Counted from the stretch's first letter, positions 36,980 through 46,365 are shown. The stretch: DNA of 64,000 nt from Kangiella sediminilitoris (GCF_001708405.1 NZ_CP012418.1:2074501-2138500), one strand, 5' to 3'. Numbers and translations are program-made. The notes: generated from the letters alone by a model not told the origin.

Positions 36980-38080
36980 TCAATCCACTCTGTAGGTTAA
37001 TTTCAAATCCTGACCAACTTGTCGAACGTCCCTCAGTTCTAGATTCATTGCTTCACTCATTTTTACCAGTGGCAATTCTGCCATGGCTCTGGCATCACTA
37101 CCCATTAATTTGGGCGCCATAAATACTACCAGCTCATCCACCAGACCTGAGCTCAGGAAGCCTCCTAATAGCTCACCCCCAGCTTCAACCAGAACATCAT
37201 TAATTCCTTCCTTGCCAAGCTCTGTTAATAAAGCTTTCAGGTCAATTCTATCTTTTACTGTATTAACGTGCTTCTGCCTGACATTGCCAGGAAAGTCGTT
37301 TGTGGAGCGCCGAGAGTTTACTAACCAGCAGTCTCCATCAAGATTGAGTATTTTTGCCGTAGGATTAACTCGCTGACCGGAATCAATCACCACCCTCAAT
37401 GGTTGCACAAAATGCTGATTCTGGAGGTAACGCGAATCACGAACATTCATAGCCGGGTTATCACTCAGCACGGTGCCAGAGCCAGTGAGGATAGCGCCAG
37501 CTTCTGCTCGAAGTGTTTGTACTTGCTTGCGCGCCTCAGGGCCTGTAATCCACTGACTTTCCCCACTGGCCATTGCAGTTCGCCCATCGAGACTCACTGC
37601 TGTCTTGGCCACAACACGAGGAAGTCCTGTTGTCATTCTTTTTATAAAACCGGAGTTGAGTGCTCGAGCCTCGCTTTCCATCAAGCCAGACTGCACCTCA
37701 ATATTGGCTTTCTCTAATATGGAAACACCTCGCCCGGATACCTTAGGGTTGGGATCCAGCATAGAACAAATTACTTTTCGAACACCCGCTTGAACCAAAG
37801 CTTCTGCGCAAGGCGGGGTTTTCCCATGATGTGAACAGGGCTCTAAGGTAACGTAAGCAGTTGCGCCTTCCACTTCATGGTTCTGCTGATGGGCATCAAA
37901 GATTGCATTAATTTCGGCGTGAGGTAGGCCGGCCTTTTCATGCCAGCCCTGACCTATAACGATATTGTCTTTAACCAAAAGACAACCGACGCGAGGGTTG
38001 GTTCGCGTAGTGAACCAGCCACGTCTAGCAAGTTGAATAGCTCGCGCCATATAACGCGAATCATCTGCATTAAAATTCAT
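36980..38080 (-). CDS. ribD: bifunctional diaminohydroxyphosphoribosylaminopyrimidine deaminase / uracil reductase
   Basis: 366 aa. The N-terminal zinc deaminase (HAEINAI, then PCSHHGKTPPCAEAL) is followed by an NADPH-dependent reductase (KTAVSLDGRTAMASGESQWITG, LVEAGGELLGGFL). It performs the second and third steps of riboflavin synthesis. It lies 14 bp after nrdR in the standard order. Confidence 0.97.
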   Translation of the reverse strand: MNFNADDSRYMARAIQLARRGWFTTRTNPRVGCLLVKDNIVIGQGWHEKAGLPHAEINAIFDAHQQNHEVEGATAYVTLEPCSHHGKTPPCAEALVQAGVRKVICSMLDPNPKVSGRGVSILEKANIEVQSGLMESEARALNSGFIKRMTTGLPRVVAKTAVSLDGRTAMASGESQWITGPEARKQVQTLRAEAGAILTGSGTVLSDNPAMNVRDSRYLQNQHFVQPLRVVIDSGQRVNPTAKILNLDGDCWLVNSRRSTNDFPGNVRQKHVNTVKDRIDLKALLTELGKEGINDVLVEAGGELLGGFLSSGLVDELVVFMAPKLMGSDARAMAELPLVKMSEAMNLELRDVRQVGQDLKLTYRVD

Positions 38081-38094
38081 ATAAATCGAGCGGT

Positions 38095-38550
38095 TTATTT
38101 ATCGCTCTGTAGCTTATCGATTTCCTCACGGAACGCCTGAACATCCTGAAAACGGCGATAAACAGAAGCGAAGCGAACATAAGCAACATCGTCTAATGCA
38201 CGCAACGCTTTCATCACTTCTTCTCCTACAACTTTAGCAGAGACTTCGCGCTCTCCTAAAGCTCGTAAGTTGGACAGTATCTTGTTAATAGCGGCTTCCA
38301 GATCTTCAACACTTACGGGCCGCTTCTCAACGGCTTTTGCTAAGCCAGTGCGAAGCTTAAGTTCATCGAATGGTTCCCTCGTTCCATCCGACTTTATGAT
38401 CTTTGGCATCACCAGCTCAGCACTTTCAAAAGTGGTGTATCGTTCACCACAGGATAAGCACTCTCGACGACGCCTGACCTGACTACCATCAGCAACAAGT
38501 CGAGAGTCAATCACTTTAGTGTCGGGGTGAGCGCAAAATGGGCAATGCAT
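38095..38550 (-). CDS. nrdR: transcriptional repressor NrdR
   Basis: 151 aa. A zinc ribbon (CPFC at 3-6, CLSC further on) is followed by an ATP-cone domain ([20 protein letters not shown]). NrdR senses ATP/dATP and represses ribonucleotide reductase genes through NrdR boxes. It sits between glyA and ribD, its common gammaproteobacterial position. Confidence 0.97.
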   Translation of the reverse strand: MHCPFCAHPDTKVIDSRLVADGSQVRRRRECLSCGERYTTFESAELVMPKIIKSDGTREPFDELKLRTGLAKAVEKRPVSVEDLEAAINKILSNLRALGEREVSAKVVGEEVMKALRALDDVAYVRFASVYRRFQDVQAFREEIDKLQSDK

Positions 38551-38574
38551 AGCCGCTAATCCTTAGTCCTTCAG

Positions 38575-39825
38575 TTATTTATAAACAGGAAAACGTTTCG
38601 TAAGTTCTAACACTTTTGTTTTAACGTCGTTTATTACCTGCTCATTATTAATGTCATCAAGAATATCACAAATCCAGCCGGCTAGCTCCGTAACTTCCGC
38701 TTCTTTAAAACCTCGAGTGGTCACCGCAGGTGTGCCCAGACGAAGGCCACTGGTCACGAAAGGTGAGCGAGGCTCATTCGGAACTGTGTTTTTGTTGACC
38801 GTAATATTCGCTTTGCCAAGTGCTTCTTCAGCATCTTTACCTGTGATGTCTTTGCTGATTAGATTGACAAGGAATAAATGATTATCCGTACCGCCAGAGA
38901 CGATATCTACACCGCGCTCAACAAACACTTTCGTCATCGCCTGAGCGTTCGCTTTTACTTGCTTTTGCATCACCTTGAATTCATCGCTCAATGCTTCCTT
39001 AAAGGCGACAGCCTTAGCAGCGATTACGTGCATCAACGGACCGCCCTGTCCTCCGGGGAATACAGCAGAATTTAACTTCTTCTCAAGCTCTGGGTTTGAT
39101 TTAGCTAAAATCACACCGCCGCGAGGGCCAGCCAGTGTTTTATGAGTAGTTGACGTCACAACGTCAGCATAGGGGATTGGGTTTGGGTATTCGCCAGCAG
39201 CGATTAAACCGGCTACGTGGGCCATATCCACAAATAAATAAGCACCAATCTTATCAGCGATTTCACGGAATTTAGACCAGTCAACCACACGTGAATAGGC
39301 AGAGAATCCGGCAATAATCATTTTTGGTTTGTTTTCTAAGGCTAGGCGCTCAACTTCTTCGTAGTCAATGTAACCGTTCTCGTCGACGCCATACTCAATC
39401 GAATTGTAGATTTTGCCAGAAAAACTCACTTTAGAACCATGAGTCAGGTGACCGCCATCAGACAGGCTCATGCCTAGAATAGTATCGCCGGGATTAACCA
39501 AAGCCATATACACTGCTGCATTAGCCTGGGAACCTGAGTGAGGCTGAACATTGGCATAATCTGCGCCAAATAACTGCTTCACTCGCTCAATGGCCAACTT
39601 CTCAGCCACATCTACATACTCACAACCACCGTAATAACGTCTATCTGGATAGCCTTCAGCATATTTGTTCGTTAAGACAGAACCTTGTGCTTCCATCACA
39701 CGCTTACTGGTATAGTTTTCCGAAGCGATAAGCTCAATGTGCTCTTCCTGACGTTTTTCTTCCGCATCAATAGAAGCTACTAACTCAGGATCGAAATCTC
39801 TTAGTGACGTGGTGTTACCCAACAT
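38575..39825 (-). CDS. glyA: serine hydroxymethyltransferase
   Basis: 416 aa PLP enzyme interconverting serine and glycine with tetrahydrofolate. [33 protein letters not shown] and the PLP-lysine motif [12 protein letters not shown] are intact. It is the first gene of the glyA-nrdR-rib cluster; the 124-bp upstream spacer must hold its promoter, though I see no consensus pair. GlyA supplies one-carbon units needed by its nucleotide-linked neighbours. Confidence 0.98.
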   Translation of the reverse strand: MLGNTTSLRDFDPELVASIDAEEKRQEEHIELIASENYTSKRVMEAQGSVLTNKYAEGYPDRRYYGGCEYVDVAEKLAIERVKQLFGADYANVQPHSGSQANAAVYMALVNPGDTILGMSLSDGGHLTHGSKVSFSGKIYNSIEYGVDENGYIDYEEVERLALENKPKMIIAGFSAYSRVVDWSKFREIADKIGAYLFVDMAHVAGLIAAGEYPNPIPYADVVTSTTHKTLAGPRGGVILAKSNPELEKKLNSAVFPGGQGGPLMHVIAAKAVAFKEALSDEFKVMQKQVKANAQAMTKVFVERGVDIVSGGTDNHLFLVNLISKDITGKDAEEALGKANITVNKNTVPNEPRSPFVTSGLRLGTPAVTTRGFKEAEVTELAGWICDILDDINNEQVINDVKTKVLELTKRFPVYK

Positions 39826-39949
39826 ACCTGAATTCCCCTAATGTTCATTAAAAAATTGCCGTCATTTTAACCTATCCAATAGGGAAATGCGCCATAAATA
39901 ACCGCTTAATTGGTACTTTCTCCAGAGATATAGAGTCCCTATTGATAAG

Positions 39950-40552
39950 TTAAAACCAACCTCTAAGACTATCGTCCAGTTCTGCACGGCAGCGCTTATA
40001 TTGACGGGCATAATCCAAAGAGCGTACCTTTACTTTATCCGATACTTTTAATAGCCAAGCCTTACCGCGGTATGTACCACGCTTATACCCCCCCCAGCCC
40101 TCATGATATGCCAGGTATTGCTTTTTAGCGTCCCATTTAGACACCCCTAGCTTTTTATGGGTATTGTAGGTATACCAACCAATGAAATGTATTGCATCAT
40201 CAAATTCATCTCGCTTAGCATTCCAGTTGCCAGTCGATTTGACGTAGGTTTCCCAGGTACTCTCTAGTGCCTGAGCATAGCCGTAGGCATCAGATGGACG
40301 TCCAACTGGAATAAAGCCAAGAAACCATTCCATCTCGGGCCGAATGGTACGGTTAAATTTTGACTCTTGATGCATGATCGCCAGTTGAACATGTATCGGC
40401 GTCCCCCACTCTTCTTGAGATTCTAACGCCGCTTCGTACCAGTCTTCTTCAGATAATATATTACACAAATCACTGACATTACTTGGCTTATAAGTAGCGC
40501 ATGAACTGAGGATGCTGCCCAGCGTCAGCATAATTAACACTTTTTTAAGCAA
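39950..40552 (-). CDS. predicted lipoprotein with lytic-transglycosylase (SLT)-like fold
   Basis: 200 aa. The lipobox is ILSSC (Cys18). The core resembles goose-lysozyme/SLT domains: the putative catalytic Glu63 in IMHQESKFN, then DAYGYAQALESTWETY, and YLAYHEGWGGYKRGTY near the C-terminus. It is probably a small outer-membrane peptidoglycan-cleaving enzyme. The insertion NRTIRPEMEWFLGFIPVGR between the catalytic Glu and the YGYAQ motif is characteristic of this subgroup. It is a single gene 124 bp upstream of glyA, same strand. Confidence 0.78.
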   Translation of the reverse strand: MLKKVLIMLTLGSILSSCATYKPSNVSDLCNILSEEDWYEAALESQEEWGTPIHVQLAIMHQESKFNRTIRPEMEWFLGFIPVGRPSDAYGYAQALESTWETYVKSTGNWNAKRDEFDDAIHFIGWYTYNTHKKLGVSKWDAKKQYLAYHEGWGGYKRGTYRGKAWLLKVSDKVKVRSLDYARQYKRCRAELDDSLRGWF

Positions 40553-40691
40553 AAACCTATCCTTTCACGTTTTATAACGATATTTTATGTATAAATAAAT
40601 TTATCACGCTCAAATCAATGCTAAAATGCCGAAAAATATAGCAATCTCATTGATTTGGACCATAATTAGTTAAAACCGGGCAACTGATTTT

Positions 40692-41246
40692 ATGAGCACG
40701 ATCTTATTAGTCGACGATGACAGCAACATCTTAGCAAATACAGCCAAAAAATTGGAAGATGCTGGCTACAAATATGACTATGTTAACGACTATAAGACTG
40801 CCCTGAACTTTCTTCGGCTATCTCGCCCAACAATTCAAATCGTTGTCGTCACCCTGAATAATTCTCTGGGTTACCCTGTGATGCGTAAGCTACACTCATT
40901 AATGGCTGACCGAGCGACGATTATTGTTTACTCCAATAATAAAGACCGTAGTATTGCCAACTGGGTGAAGAAGCATAATATCCCTTATTTTTTCGAGCAT
41001 CACCAGCAGGAAGAGCAACTGTTTAATCACATCAAGCGTTCGCTTTATCGCCAAGGGCAGTTTTTTTCTCATCAGCAACTTTCAATGCTTGCTACGATCC
41101 TGGCTAAATATACCAATGACGCCGAAAGCCTGGTAAAACAGACTGCCCCACATTCAAAAAGTTTACAGGAACTACAGCACAAACTCGCCCGAAAACTTGA
41201 TGGCATTGATAATCAGCGTCGTTTTTTATCTGAAGTTCAGAAATAG
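40692..41246 (+). CDS. pseudo-receiver (response-regulator-like) protein
   Basis: 184 aa. The N-terminal half is a CheY-like fold: ILLVDDDSNILA holds the acidic pair D8-D10. The phosphoacceptor position is occupied by Thr54 (VVVTLNNS instead of VVLDxxMP), and the conserved Lys after beta-5 is missing (PYFFEHH). The C-terminal about 60 residues are helical and Gln/Lys-rich with no DNA-binding motif. Phosphorylation by a histidine kinase is thus unlikely; it may act through protein contacts. No kinase gene is adjacent. Its stop is 1 bp from the convergent cation efflux gene's stop. Confidence 0.8.
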   Translation: MSTILLVDDDSNILANTAKKLEDAGYKYDYVNDYKTALNFLRLSRPTIQIVVVTLNNSLGYPVMRKLHSLMADRATIIVYSNNKDRSIANWVKKHNIPYFFEHHQQEEQLFNHIKRSLYRQGQFFSHQQLSMLATILAKYTNDAESLVKQTAPHSKSLQELQHKLARKLDGIDNQRRFLSEVQK

Positions 41247-41247
41247 A

Positions 41248-42186
41248 TCAGTTACTAGCCTCATCTGCGCACGCAACCTGTGTAGTATCCTCAAGACAAG
41301 CATTTCGTTCAATCTGTATCGTCGCATGGGCCAGTCCATGCCGGTTTCGTAGCAGCCCCAACATTTGATCAATCATCTTATCGTTGTCGTACCTTTCACC
41401 AATCATTGCGTGGAAAGTCATAAGCGGCTCCTGCTCACTAATGCTCCAAAGGTGCATATGATGAATATCAACCACACCCTCGAGTTCCATTAAGTTTCTT
41501 TTAATTTCCTGTGTATCAAATTCTTGCGGCTTGCCCTCCAGTAATATGTGAGAAGAATCCTTTATTACGTGGTAAGCACTACGTAAGATGAGAATAGAAA
41601 CAAAAATGGATAATAGTGGGTCCACCCAAAGTAGCTGCCATTGCCAGATAATGAGAGCGGCAATAATTGCACCTACAGAGCCTAACAGATCACCCAGCAC
41701 GTGAAGCATGGCACTGCGAATATTAATGTTAGACTGACTTGAGCTATGAAGAACTTTGAATACAATTAGATTAACCACTAAGCCTAGTATCGCTACCGTT
41801 AACATGGTTCCACTTTTTATCGGGTTAGGCTCATAGAAGCGCTCGATACTCTCCCAAACAATCCAACCAGTCAAAGCCAGTAAGAACATGCCGTTTGTAT
41901 AGGCTGCCAATACCTGCAAACGCCCGTAACCAAAGGTGCGTTTATTATCGGCCGGTTTTGCGCTTAAGGTCATGGCATAGAATGCCAACAGCAAAGCTGC
42001 TGTATCAGTCAACATGTGCCCCGCATCAGCAAGTAACGCCAATGAGCCGGAGATTAGTCCCCCAATGACCTCAACCACCATAAAGCCACCGGTTAGGCAA
42101 ACGGCCCAGAGCATCTGTAAACGGTTTGCTACAGGGTGAGCTTGCTGTTCTACATCATTTCTATGGGAATGCCCATGTGAGTGCAT
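41248..42186 (-). CDS. cation diffusion facilitator (zinc efflux) transporter
   Basis: 312 aa. A His-rich start (MHSHGHSHRND) precedes six membrane helices with the CDF metal sites: LLADAGHMLTDTAALLLAF (HxxxD) and LHVLGDLLGSVGAI (HxxxD). The C-terminal cytoplasmic domain has VVDIHHMHLWSISEQE. This is the ZitB/CzcD pattern, exporting Zn2+ in exchange for protons. An AGGAGA ribosome-binding site precedes the ATG. I saw no obvious metal-regulator gene beside it. Confidence 0.93.
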   Translation of the reverse strand: MHSHGHSHRNDVEQQAHPVANRLQMLWAVCLTGGFMVVEVIGGLISGSLALLADAGHMLTDTAALLLAFYAMTLSAKPADNKRTFGYGRLQVLAAYTNGMFLLALTGWIVWESIERFYEPNPIKSGTMLTVAILGLVVNLIVFKVLHSSSQSNINIRSAMLHVLGDLLGSVGAIIAALIIWQWQLLWVDPLLSIFVSILILRSAYHVIKDSSHILLEGKPQEFDTQEIKRNLMELEGVVDIHHMHLWSISEQEPLMTFHAMIGERYDNDKMIDQMLGLLRNRHGLAHATIQIERNACLEDTTQVACADEASN

Positions 42187-42406
42187 AGTCTCTCCTAATG
42201 CTAGTGTAACTTAACTATAACAACCTGAAGGTCTTATTGAAAAGAAACAGTATTAGACGTAAGACTACTGCAACATACTGACATGACACAACATTTATAT
42301 CGAAAGCCTTGAAGGCATTAAACGCTTGATAGCGAAGCGGAATACATAAGTCACGCTTAACAAATGCTCAAACAAGTTCTAAACTGAAACAAAGTTAATT
42401 AAAAAT

Positions 42407-43054
42407 ATGCTTATGCCACTTTTACAGGAGTTACCAGAGAACAATATATTTCAGGCTTACGGTATTTTACTACTGAAAAATAATCACAGGTTTGTGCGCA
42501 AACTGAAGAAATACTACACTCCTTCTATTCATGGGCACAAAACATGGAACAGTAGCTTCCTACTAATGGACTACTTTCTACATAATGAAACTTTGGGCCA
42601 TCGAAAGACAATTATGGAGCTCGGGTGTGGCTGGGGACCTGCCAGTATCTTTTGTGCACAGCATGCAGATGCAAAAGTTACAGGTGTTGACCGCGATGAT
42701 GAAGTGTTCCCTTACCTCGAGGTTCAAGCTGCCTTAAATGAGGTAGAGATTAAAACCAAACAAGCTAGCTTTGAAAAAATAACGAAAAAGCAGTTCTCAG
42801 AGTTCGATATATTGATAGGCGCTGACATCTGCTTTTGGGATAAATTAACTAAGATTCACTACAATCTGATTAATCGCGCATTCAAAGCTGGGGTTAAGGA
42901 GATTATTATCGCCGACCCTGGGCGAGAGCCGTTTTATGAATTAGCAGAAAAATGTCTGGATAAGTACAAAGACTGCGATCTCCTAGACTGGTATGCAACC
43001 GAACCCGAACACTTTGAGGGTGAGATACTGGTAATTAGAAATCCAGATTACTGA
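42407..43054 (+). CDS. class I SAM-dependent methyltransferase
   Basis: 215 aa. SAM-binding motif I IMELGCGWGPASIFCA is preceded by the stretch WNSSFLLMDYFLHN, and motif II/post-I is VTGVDRDDEVFPYL. The layout resembles METTL23/nicotinamide-N-methyltransferase-like (Methyltransf_16) enzymes, some of which are protein lysine methyltransferases. The substrate is unknown. An alternative ATG lies two codons downstream. It is divergent from the CDF gene across a 220-bp spacer in which I see no clear element. Confidence 0.82.
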   Translation: MLMPLLQELPENNIFQAYGILLLKNNHRFVRKLKKYYTPSIHGHKTWNSSFLLMDYFLHNETLGHRKTIMELGCGWGPASIFCAQHADAKVTGVDRDDEVFPYLEVQAALNEVEIKTKQASFEKITKKQFSEFDILIGADICFWDKLTKIHYNLINRAFKAGVKEIIIADPGREPFYELAEKCLDKYKDCDLLDWYATEPEHFEGEILVIRNPDY

Positions 43055-43062
43055 TAATTCCC

Positions 43063-43076
43063 TTGATCTGGATCAG
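43063..43076 (+). promoter_or_regulatory. FNR/Anr-like box upstream of the DUF3149 gene
   Basis: TTGATCTGGATCAG differs from the FNR consensus TTGAT-N4-ATCAA at the final base only. The surrounding CCCTTGATC/GATCAGGG can also fold as a hairpin, so it could equally be a weak terminator of the methyltransferase gene. It lies 57 bp upstream of the next ATG. Confidence 0.45.
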
Positions 43077-43133
43077 GGCCTTATTCTACCCATAAATTAA
43101 GCTGAAGACTGTCAAATTAATAGGAGTCAGCCT

Positions 43134-43271
43134 ATGAAGTTATTCAGCGAACTTTTCTCAAGCCCTTTTGGTATTTTCAGTGCAATAGTAATCATTGCAA
43201 TACTTGTGATGGCAGTTTTCTTTATCTATCTTTTTGTAAGCAAGTCTGCACAGAAGCCCGGTGAAAAATAA
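43134..43271 (+). CDS. DUF3149-like 45-aa membrane micro-protein
   Basis: It has ATG at 43134, a strong TAGGAG ribosome-binding site 8 nt upstream, and TAA at 43269-43271. The product starts MKLFSELFSSPFGIFSAIVI, has one membrane helix (about residues 12-35) and ends in a short basic tail (SKSAQKPGEK). Its length, the N-terminal F/L-rich amphipathic stretch and the PFG(I/L) before the helix resemble DUF3149 proteins of proteobacteria, function unknown. It is followed directly by a strong terminator, so it is a monocistronic unit. Confidence 0.78.
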   Translation: MKLFSELFSSPFGIFSAIVIIAILVMAVFFIYLFVSKSAQKPGEK

Positions 43272-43298
43272 AAAAGCCAGCTAACAGCTGGCTTTTTT
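43269..43298. terminator. bidirectional rho-independent terminator
   Basis: A long stem AAAAAAGCCAGCT / AGCTGGCTTTTTT with a tiny loop closes both the DUF3149 gene (+) and the ribosomal superoperon after rplQ (-). Confidence 0.92.
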
Positions 43299-43320
43299 AT
43301 TCATCGGTAAAAGAAATGAA

Positions 43321-43725
43321 TTAGGCTTCAGTTTCTTCTACTTCCAAATCGTCTTCCTCTTCAACGATAGGACGATCTACTAATTCAACGTATGCCATTG
43401 GAGCATTATCGCCTGGACGATTTCCACATTTCAAAATGCGTAGGTAGCCACCCGGACGATCTTGGTAACGAACACCAAGTTCACTGAATAGTTTTGCTAC
43501 TGCTGCATTGTCACGAATACGTGCAAAAGCTAGACGACGGTTAGAAACAGTATCATTCTTCGCTAAAGTAATTAACGGCTCAGCAACGCGACGTAGTTCT
43601 TTTGCTTTAGGCAAAGTAGTACGAATAAGCTCATGCTCGATTAATGACGCAGTCATGTTACGGAACATTGCTTTACGGTGTGAGCTGTTACGGTTTAATT
43701 TACGACCTGATTTTTGATGACGCAT
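43321..43725 (-). CDS. rplQ: 50S ribosomal protein L17
   Basis: 134 aa. [23 protein letters not shown] at the start and PGGYLRILK...[10 protein letters not shown] at the end of the core are canonical. An acidic tail ([13 protein letters not shown]) extends beyond the core. It is the last gene of the alpha operon but is separated from rpoA by 189 bp containing a terminator-like hairpin. Confidence 0.98.
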   Translation of the reverse strand: MRHQKSGRKLNRNSSHRKAMFRNMTASLIEHELIRTTLPKAKELRRVAEPLITLAKNDTVSNRRLAFARIRDNAAVAKLFSELGVRYQDRPGGYLRILKCGNRPGDNAPMAYVELVDRPIVEEEDDLEVEETEA

Positions 43726-43783
43726 ATTGAGTTCCTCACTCTATTTAATCACAGCCTGCTATAGTACTGCGAACACTTACTAA

Positions 43784-43801
43784 GTAGGGCTTGCACCCTA
43801 C
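43784..43801 (-). other. hairpin upstream of rplQ
   Basis: A perfect stem GTAGGG/CCCTAC with a 6-nt loop lies about 60 nt upstream of the rplQ ATG in the rpoA-rplQ spacer. No U-run follows. Confidence 0.5.
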
Positions 43802-43839
43802 AATTTTGAAATAATCATCAAATAATAATTACTTCGATT

Positions 43840-43884
43840 AAAAAACTGGATACTCACTAATTACAAAGTAACAGAAGTATCCAG
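43840..43884 (-). terminator. intrinsic-terminator-like hairpin between rpoA and rplQ
   Basis: On the minus strand CTGGATACT (43884-43876) pairs perfectly with AGTATCCAG (43854-43846). Partial inner pairing (GTTAC/GTAAT) shortens the loop, and TTTTTT (43845-43840) follows at once. This is the form of a rho-independent terminator inside an operon. Confidence 0.7.
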
Positions 43885-43914
43885 CTGAACTTTAGCTAGC
43901 CTTATAAGCTTAGG

Positions 43915-44895
43915 TTATTCACCCAAAATGCTTGATGGCGGCCAGTTTTCAAGACGCATACCTAAAGACAAACCACGTGAAGCAAGAACGTCTTTGATTT
44001 CGGTCAATGACTTCTTACCAAGGTTTGGAGTTTTGAGTAACTCAACTTCGGTACGCTGAACCAAGTCACCAATATAATGGATATTCTCAGTTTTCAGACA
44101 GTTTGCAGAACGTACTGTCAGTTCCAGATCATCAACCGGACGCAATAGAATCGGATCGATTTCTGGTTCTTCTTTCTCAGGCTCAGCTTGCTTCTCATCT
44201 TTAAGATCAACAAACGCTGCCAATTGCTGCTGAAGAATGGTCGCACTACGGCGGATTGCTTCTTCAGGGTCAATAGTACCGTTTGTTTCAAGATCAAGAA
44301 CCAGCTTGTCTAAGTTAGTACGCTGCTCAACACGCGCAGATTCTACGGTGTAAGATACTTTCTTCATTGGGCTGAAAGAAGAGTCCACCTGTAAAACACC
44401 AATAGGCTTATCTTCACCTTCTGGTTGTTTACGTGTGTTTGATGCTTCATAACCGCGACCAAGTTTAACCTTGATACGCATGGTTAAAGCGCCACCTTTA
44501 TTCAAAGTGGCGATGTAGTGATCTTTGTTCACTACTTCTGCACCAGAAACTTCTTCAATGTCAGCAGCAGACACGACGCCTTCACCTTTCTTTTGTAAAG
44601 TCAGAGTAACCTCTTCTTTATCTTCAAGGCGAACTGCCAATCCTTTTAAGTTCAAAAGGATATCGATCACGTCTTCCTGAACACCCTCAATAGCTGAGTA
44701 TTCGTGAAGTACGCCGTCGATTTCTACTTCTGTCACTGCAGCACCAGGCATAGACGATAGCAAGATGCGACGCAGTGAGTTACCCAAAGTGTGTCCAAAT
44801 CCACGCTCAAAAGGCTCTAATATAACTCGGGCTTTAGTGCCTTCGTCTGATTCGACCTTAATTTGACGCGGAGTCAGAAATTCAGTTGCTGACAT
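43915..44895 (-). CDS. rpoA: RNA polymerase alpha subunit
   Basis: 326 aa. The N-terminal dimerisation domain ([22 protein letters not shown]) is followed by a Glu-rich linker (about 232-245, KEEPEIDP) and the C-terminal domain with [19 protein letters not shown], which carries the Arg that reads UP elements and contacts activators. The length matches E. coli (329). It follows rpsD by 24 bp. Confidence 0.99.
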   Translation of the reverse strand: MSATEFLTPRQIKVESDEGTKARVILEPFERGFGHTLGNSLRRILLSSMPGAAVTEVEIDGVLHEYSAIEGVQEDVIDILLNLKGLAVRLEDKEEVTLTLQKKGEGVVSAADIEEVSGAEVVNKDHYIATLNKGGALTMRIKVKLGRGYEASNTRKQPEGEDKPIGVLQVDSSFSPMKKVSYTVESARVEQRTNLDKLVLDLETNGTIDPEEAIRRSATILQQQLAAFVDLKDEKQAEPEKEEPEIDPILLRPVDDLELTVRSANCLKTENIHYIGDLVQRTEVELLKTPNLGKKSLTEIKDVLASRGLSLGMRLENWPPSSILGE

Positions 44896-44919
44896 ATTAT
44901 CCCTCTCAAGGATTAAAAA

Positions 44920-45540
44920 TTACTTAGAGTAAAGCTCTACAATTAGGTTTTCGTTGATGCTAGCGTCCAATTCTGTACGCTCTGGAAGACGCTTAAAAGT
45001 ACCTTCCATTTTCTTTGCATCGACTTCAATCCACTCAGGCTTATCGCGTTGAGCTGCAAGCTCAAGAGCTGCAGTGATACGTGCCTGCTTCTGTGATTTT
45101 TCACGAACAGAGATCACGTCATCAGCTTTAACTGAGTAAGAAGGAATATTTACCGCTTGGCCGTTAACCAAAATTGCTTTGTGGCTAACTAGCTGACGAG
45201 CTTCGCCACGTGTAGAAGCGTAACCCATACGATAAACTACGTTGTCTAAACGCGATTCAAGTAATTGTAACAAGTTTGAGCCAGTCGCACCTTTGATACG
45301 ATCAGCTTCTTTGTAGTAATTACGGAATTGGCGTTCAAGTACACCGTAGATACGACGAACTTTTTGCTTTTCACGAAGCTGTAGACCGTAGTCAGAAAGA
45401 CGGCTACGACGAGCGCCATGCTGACCTGGAACAACTTCAATTTTACATTTGGTCTCAATTGCGCGTACGCCTGATTTGTGTCCAAGATCGACACCTTCAC
45501 GACGCGACAATTTAAGTTTAGGACCTAGATATCTAGCCAT
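44920..45540 (-). CDS. rpsD: 30S ribosomal protein S4
   Basis: 206 aa, cysteine-free N-terminus ([15 protein letters not shown]) of the non-zinc type, plus the S4 RNA-binding domain ([30 protein letters not shown]). It nucleates 16S assembly; in E. coli S4 also represses the alpha operon by binding the rpsM leader. Confidence 0.99.
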   Translation of the reverse strand: MARYLGPKLKLSRREGVDLGHKSGVRAIETKCKIEVVPGQHGARRSRLSDYGLQLREKQKVRRIYGVLERQFRNYYKEADRIKGATGSNLLQLLESRLDNVVYRMGYASTRGEARQLVSHKAILVNGQAVNIPSYSVKADDVISVREKSQKQARITAALELAAQRDKPEWIEVDAKKMEGTFKRLPERTELDASINENLIVELYSK

Positions 45541-45558
45541 TATAAACTCCCGTTATTG

Positions 45559-45948
45559 TTACACACGACGCTTTTTAGGCGGGCGACAACCATTGTGTGG
45601 AATCGGTGTCACATCAGTAATGTTGGTGACTTTAAAGCCAGCAGCGTTAAGTGCGCGAACCGCTGATTCACGACCTGGTCCAGGACCCTTAACGAATACT
45701 TCAACATTTTTCATACCCATCTCTTTTACTGTTTGGGCAGCGCGGTCAGCAGCTACCTGTGCAGCAAAAGGAGTGGACTTTCGTGAACCACGGAAGCCAG
45801 AGCCACCAGAAGTTGCCCATGCAAGAGCATTTCCTTGGCGGTCTGTGATCGTAATGATGGTGTTGTTAAACGACGCATGGATATGCGCCATACCATCAAC
45901 TACGGTCTTTTTAACTTTTTTCTTTGCAGTACGAGGTGATTTAGCCAT
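45559..45948 (-). CDS. rpsK: 30S ribosomal protein S11
   Basis: 129 aa. [22 protein letters not shown] and [18 protein letters not shown] are canonical; the Asn-Gly/Gly-Cys end [12 protein letters not shown] is intact. S11 lines the mRNA exit platform of the 30S subunit. It sits 18 bp before rpsD and 14 bp after rpsM. Confidence 0.99.
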   Translation of the reverse strand: MAKSPRTAKKKVKKTVVDGMAHIHASFNNTIITITDRQGNALAWATSGGSGFRGSRKSTPFAAQVAADRAAQTVKEMGMKNVEVFVKGPGPGRESAVRALNAAGFKVTNITDVTPIPHNGCRPPKKRRV

Positions 45949-45962
45949 TGTATTCCACCAAA

Positions 45963-46319
45963 CTATTTCTTAATCGGTTTGCGAGGACCTTTACGGGTAC
46001 GAGCATTTGTCTTCGTACGTTGACCGCGCAGAGGCAGGTTACGACGATGACGAATTCCTCGGAAACAACCCAAGTCCATCAAACGTTTAATATTCATGTT
46101 GATTTCGCGACGCAAATCACCTTCGACAGTAAATTTGCTCACCTCGTTACGTAGATTCTCAATTTGGTCTTCGCTCAAATCTTTGATCTTTGCAGTAGGT
46201 TCAACCCCTGCATCAGCACAGATTTTCTGTGCACGAGGACGACCGATACCATAGATAGCGGTCAGTGCGACATCAGCATGCTTATGTACCGGAATGTTAA
46301 TACCAGCTATACGAGCCAT
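45963..46319 (-). CDS. rpsM: 30S ribosomal protein S13
   Basis: 118 aa. [18 protein letters not shown] at the start and [19 protein letters not shown] with a basic C-terminal tail (KGPRKPIKK) that reaches the P-site tRNA. An AGGAGA ribosome-binding site precedes it. It is the first gene of the alpha operon, about 40 nt from the predicted start of transcription. Confidence 0.99.
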   Translation of the reverse strand: MARIAGINIPVHKHADVALTAIYGIGRPRAQKICADAGVEPTAKIKDLSEDQIENLRNEVSKFTVEGDLRREINMNIKRLMDLGCFRGIRHRRNLPLRGQRTKTNARTRKGPRKPIKK

Positions 46320-46365
46320 TTAACAATTTCTCCTAAATTAAATAAGCAGGCGTGAAAGGGCGGCT

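Noticed and set aside
35114-39949. FMN riboswitch in the riboflavin cluster.
   Set aside because: I looked at the spacers 35114-35244, 38551-38574 and 39826-39949 for the RFN element's conserved blocks and saw none.
42187-42406. Metal-responsive operator upstream of the cation efflux gene.
   Set aside because: I saw short partial dyads such as ACCTGAAGGT, but no match to known MerR, ArsR or Zur operators.
45449-45973. A 174-codon plus-strand frame opposite rpsD/rpsK.
   Set aside because: Antisense shadow of highly expressed ribosomal genes; composition is not protein-like.
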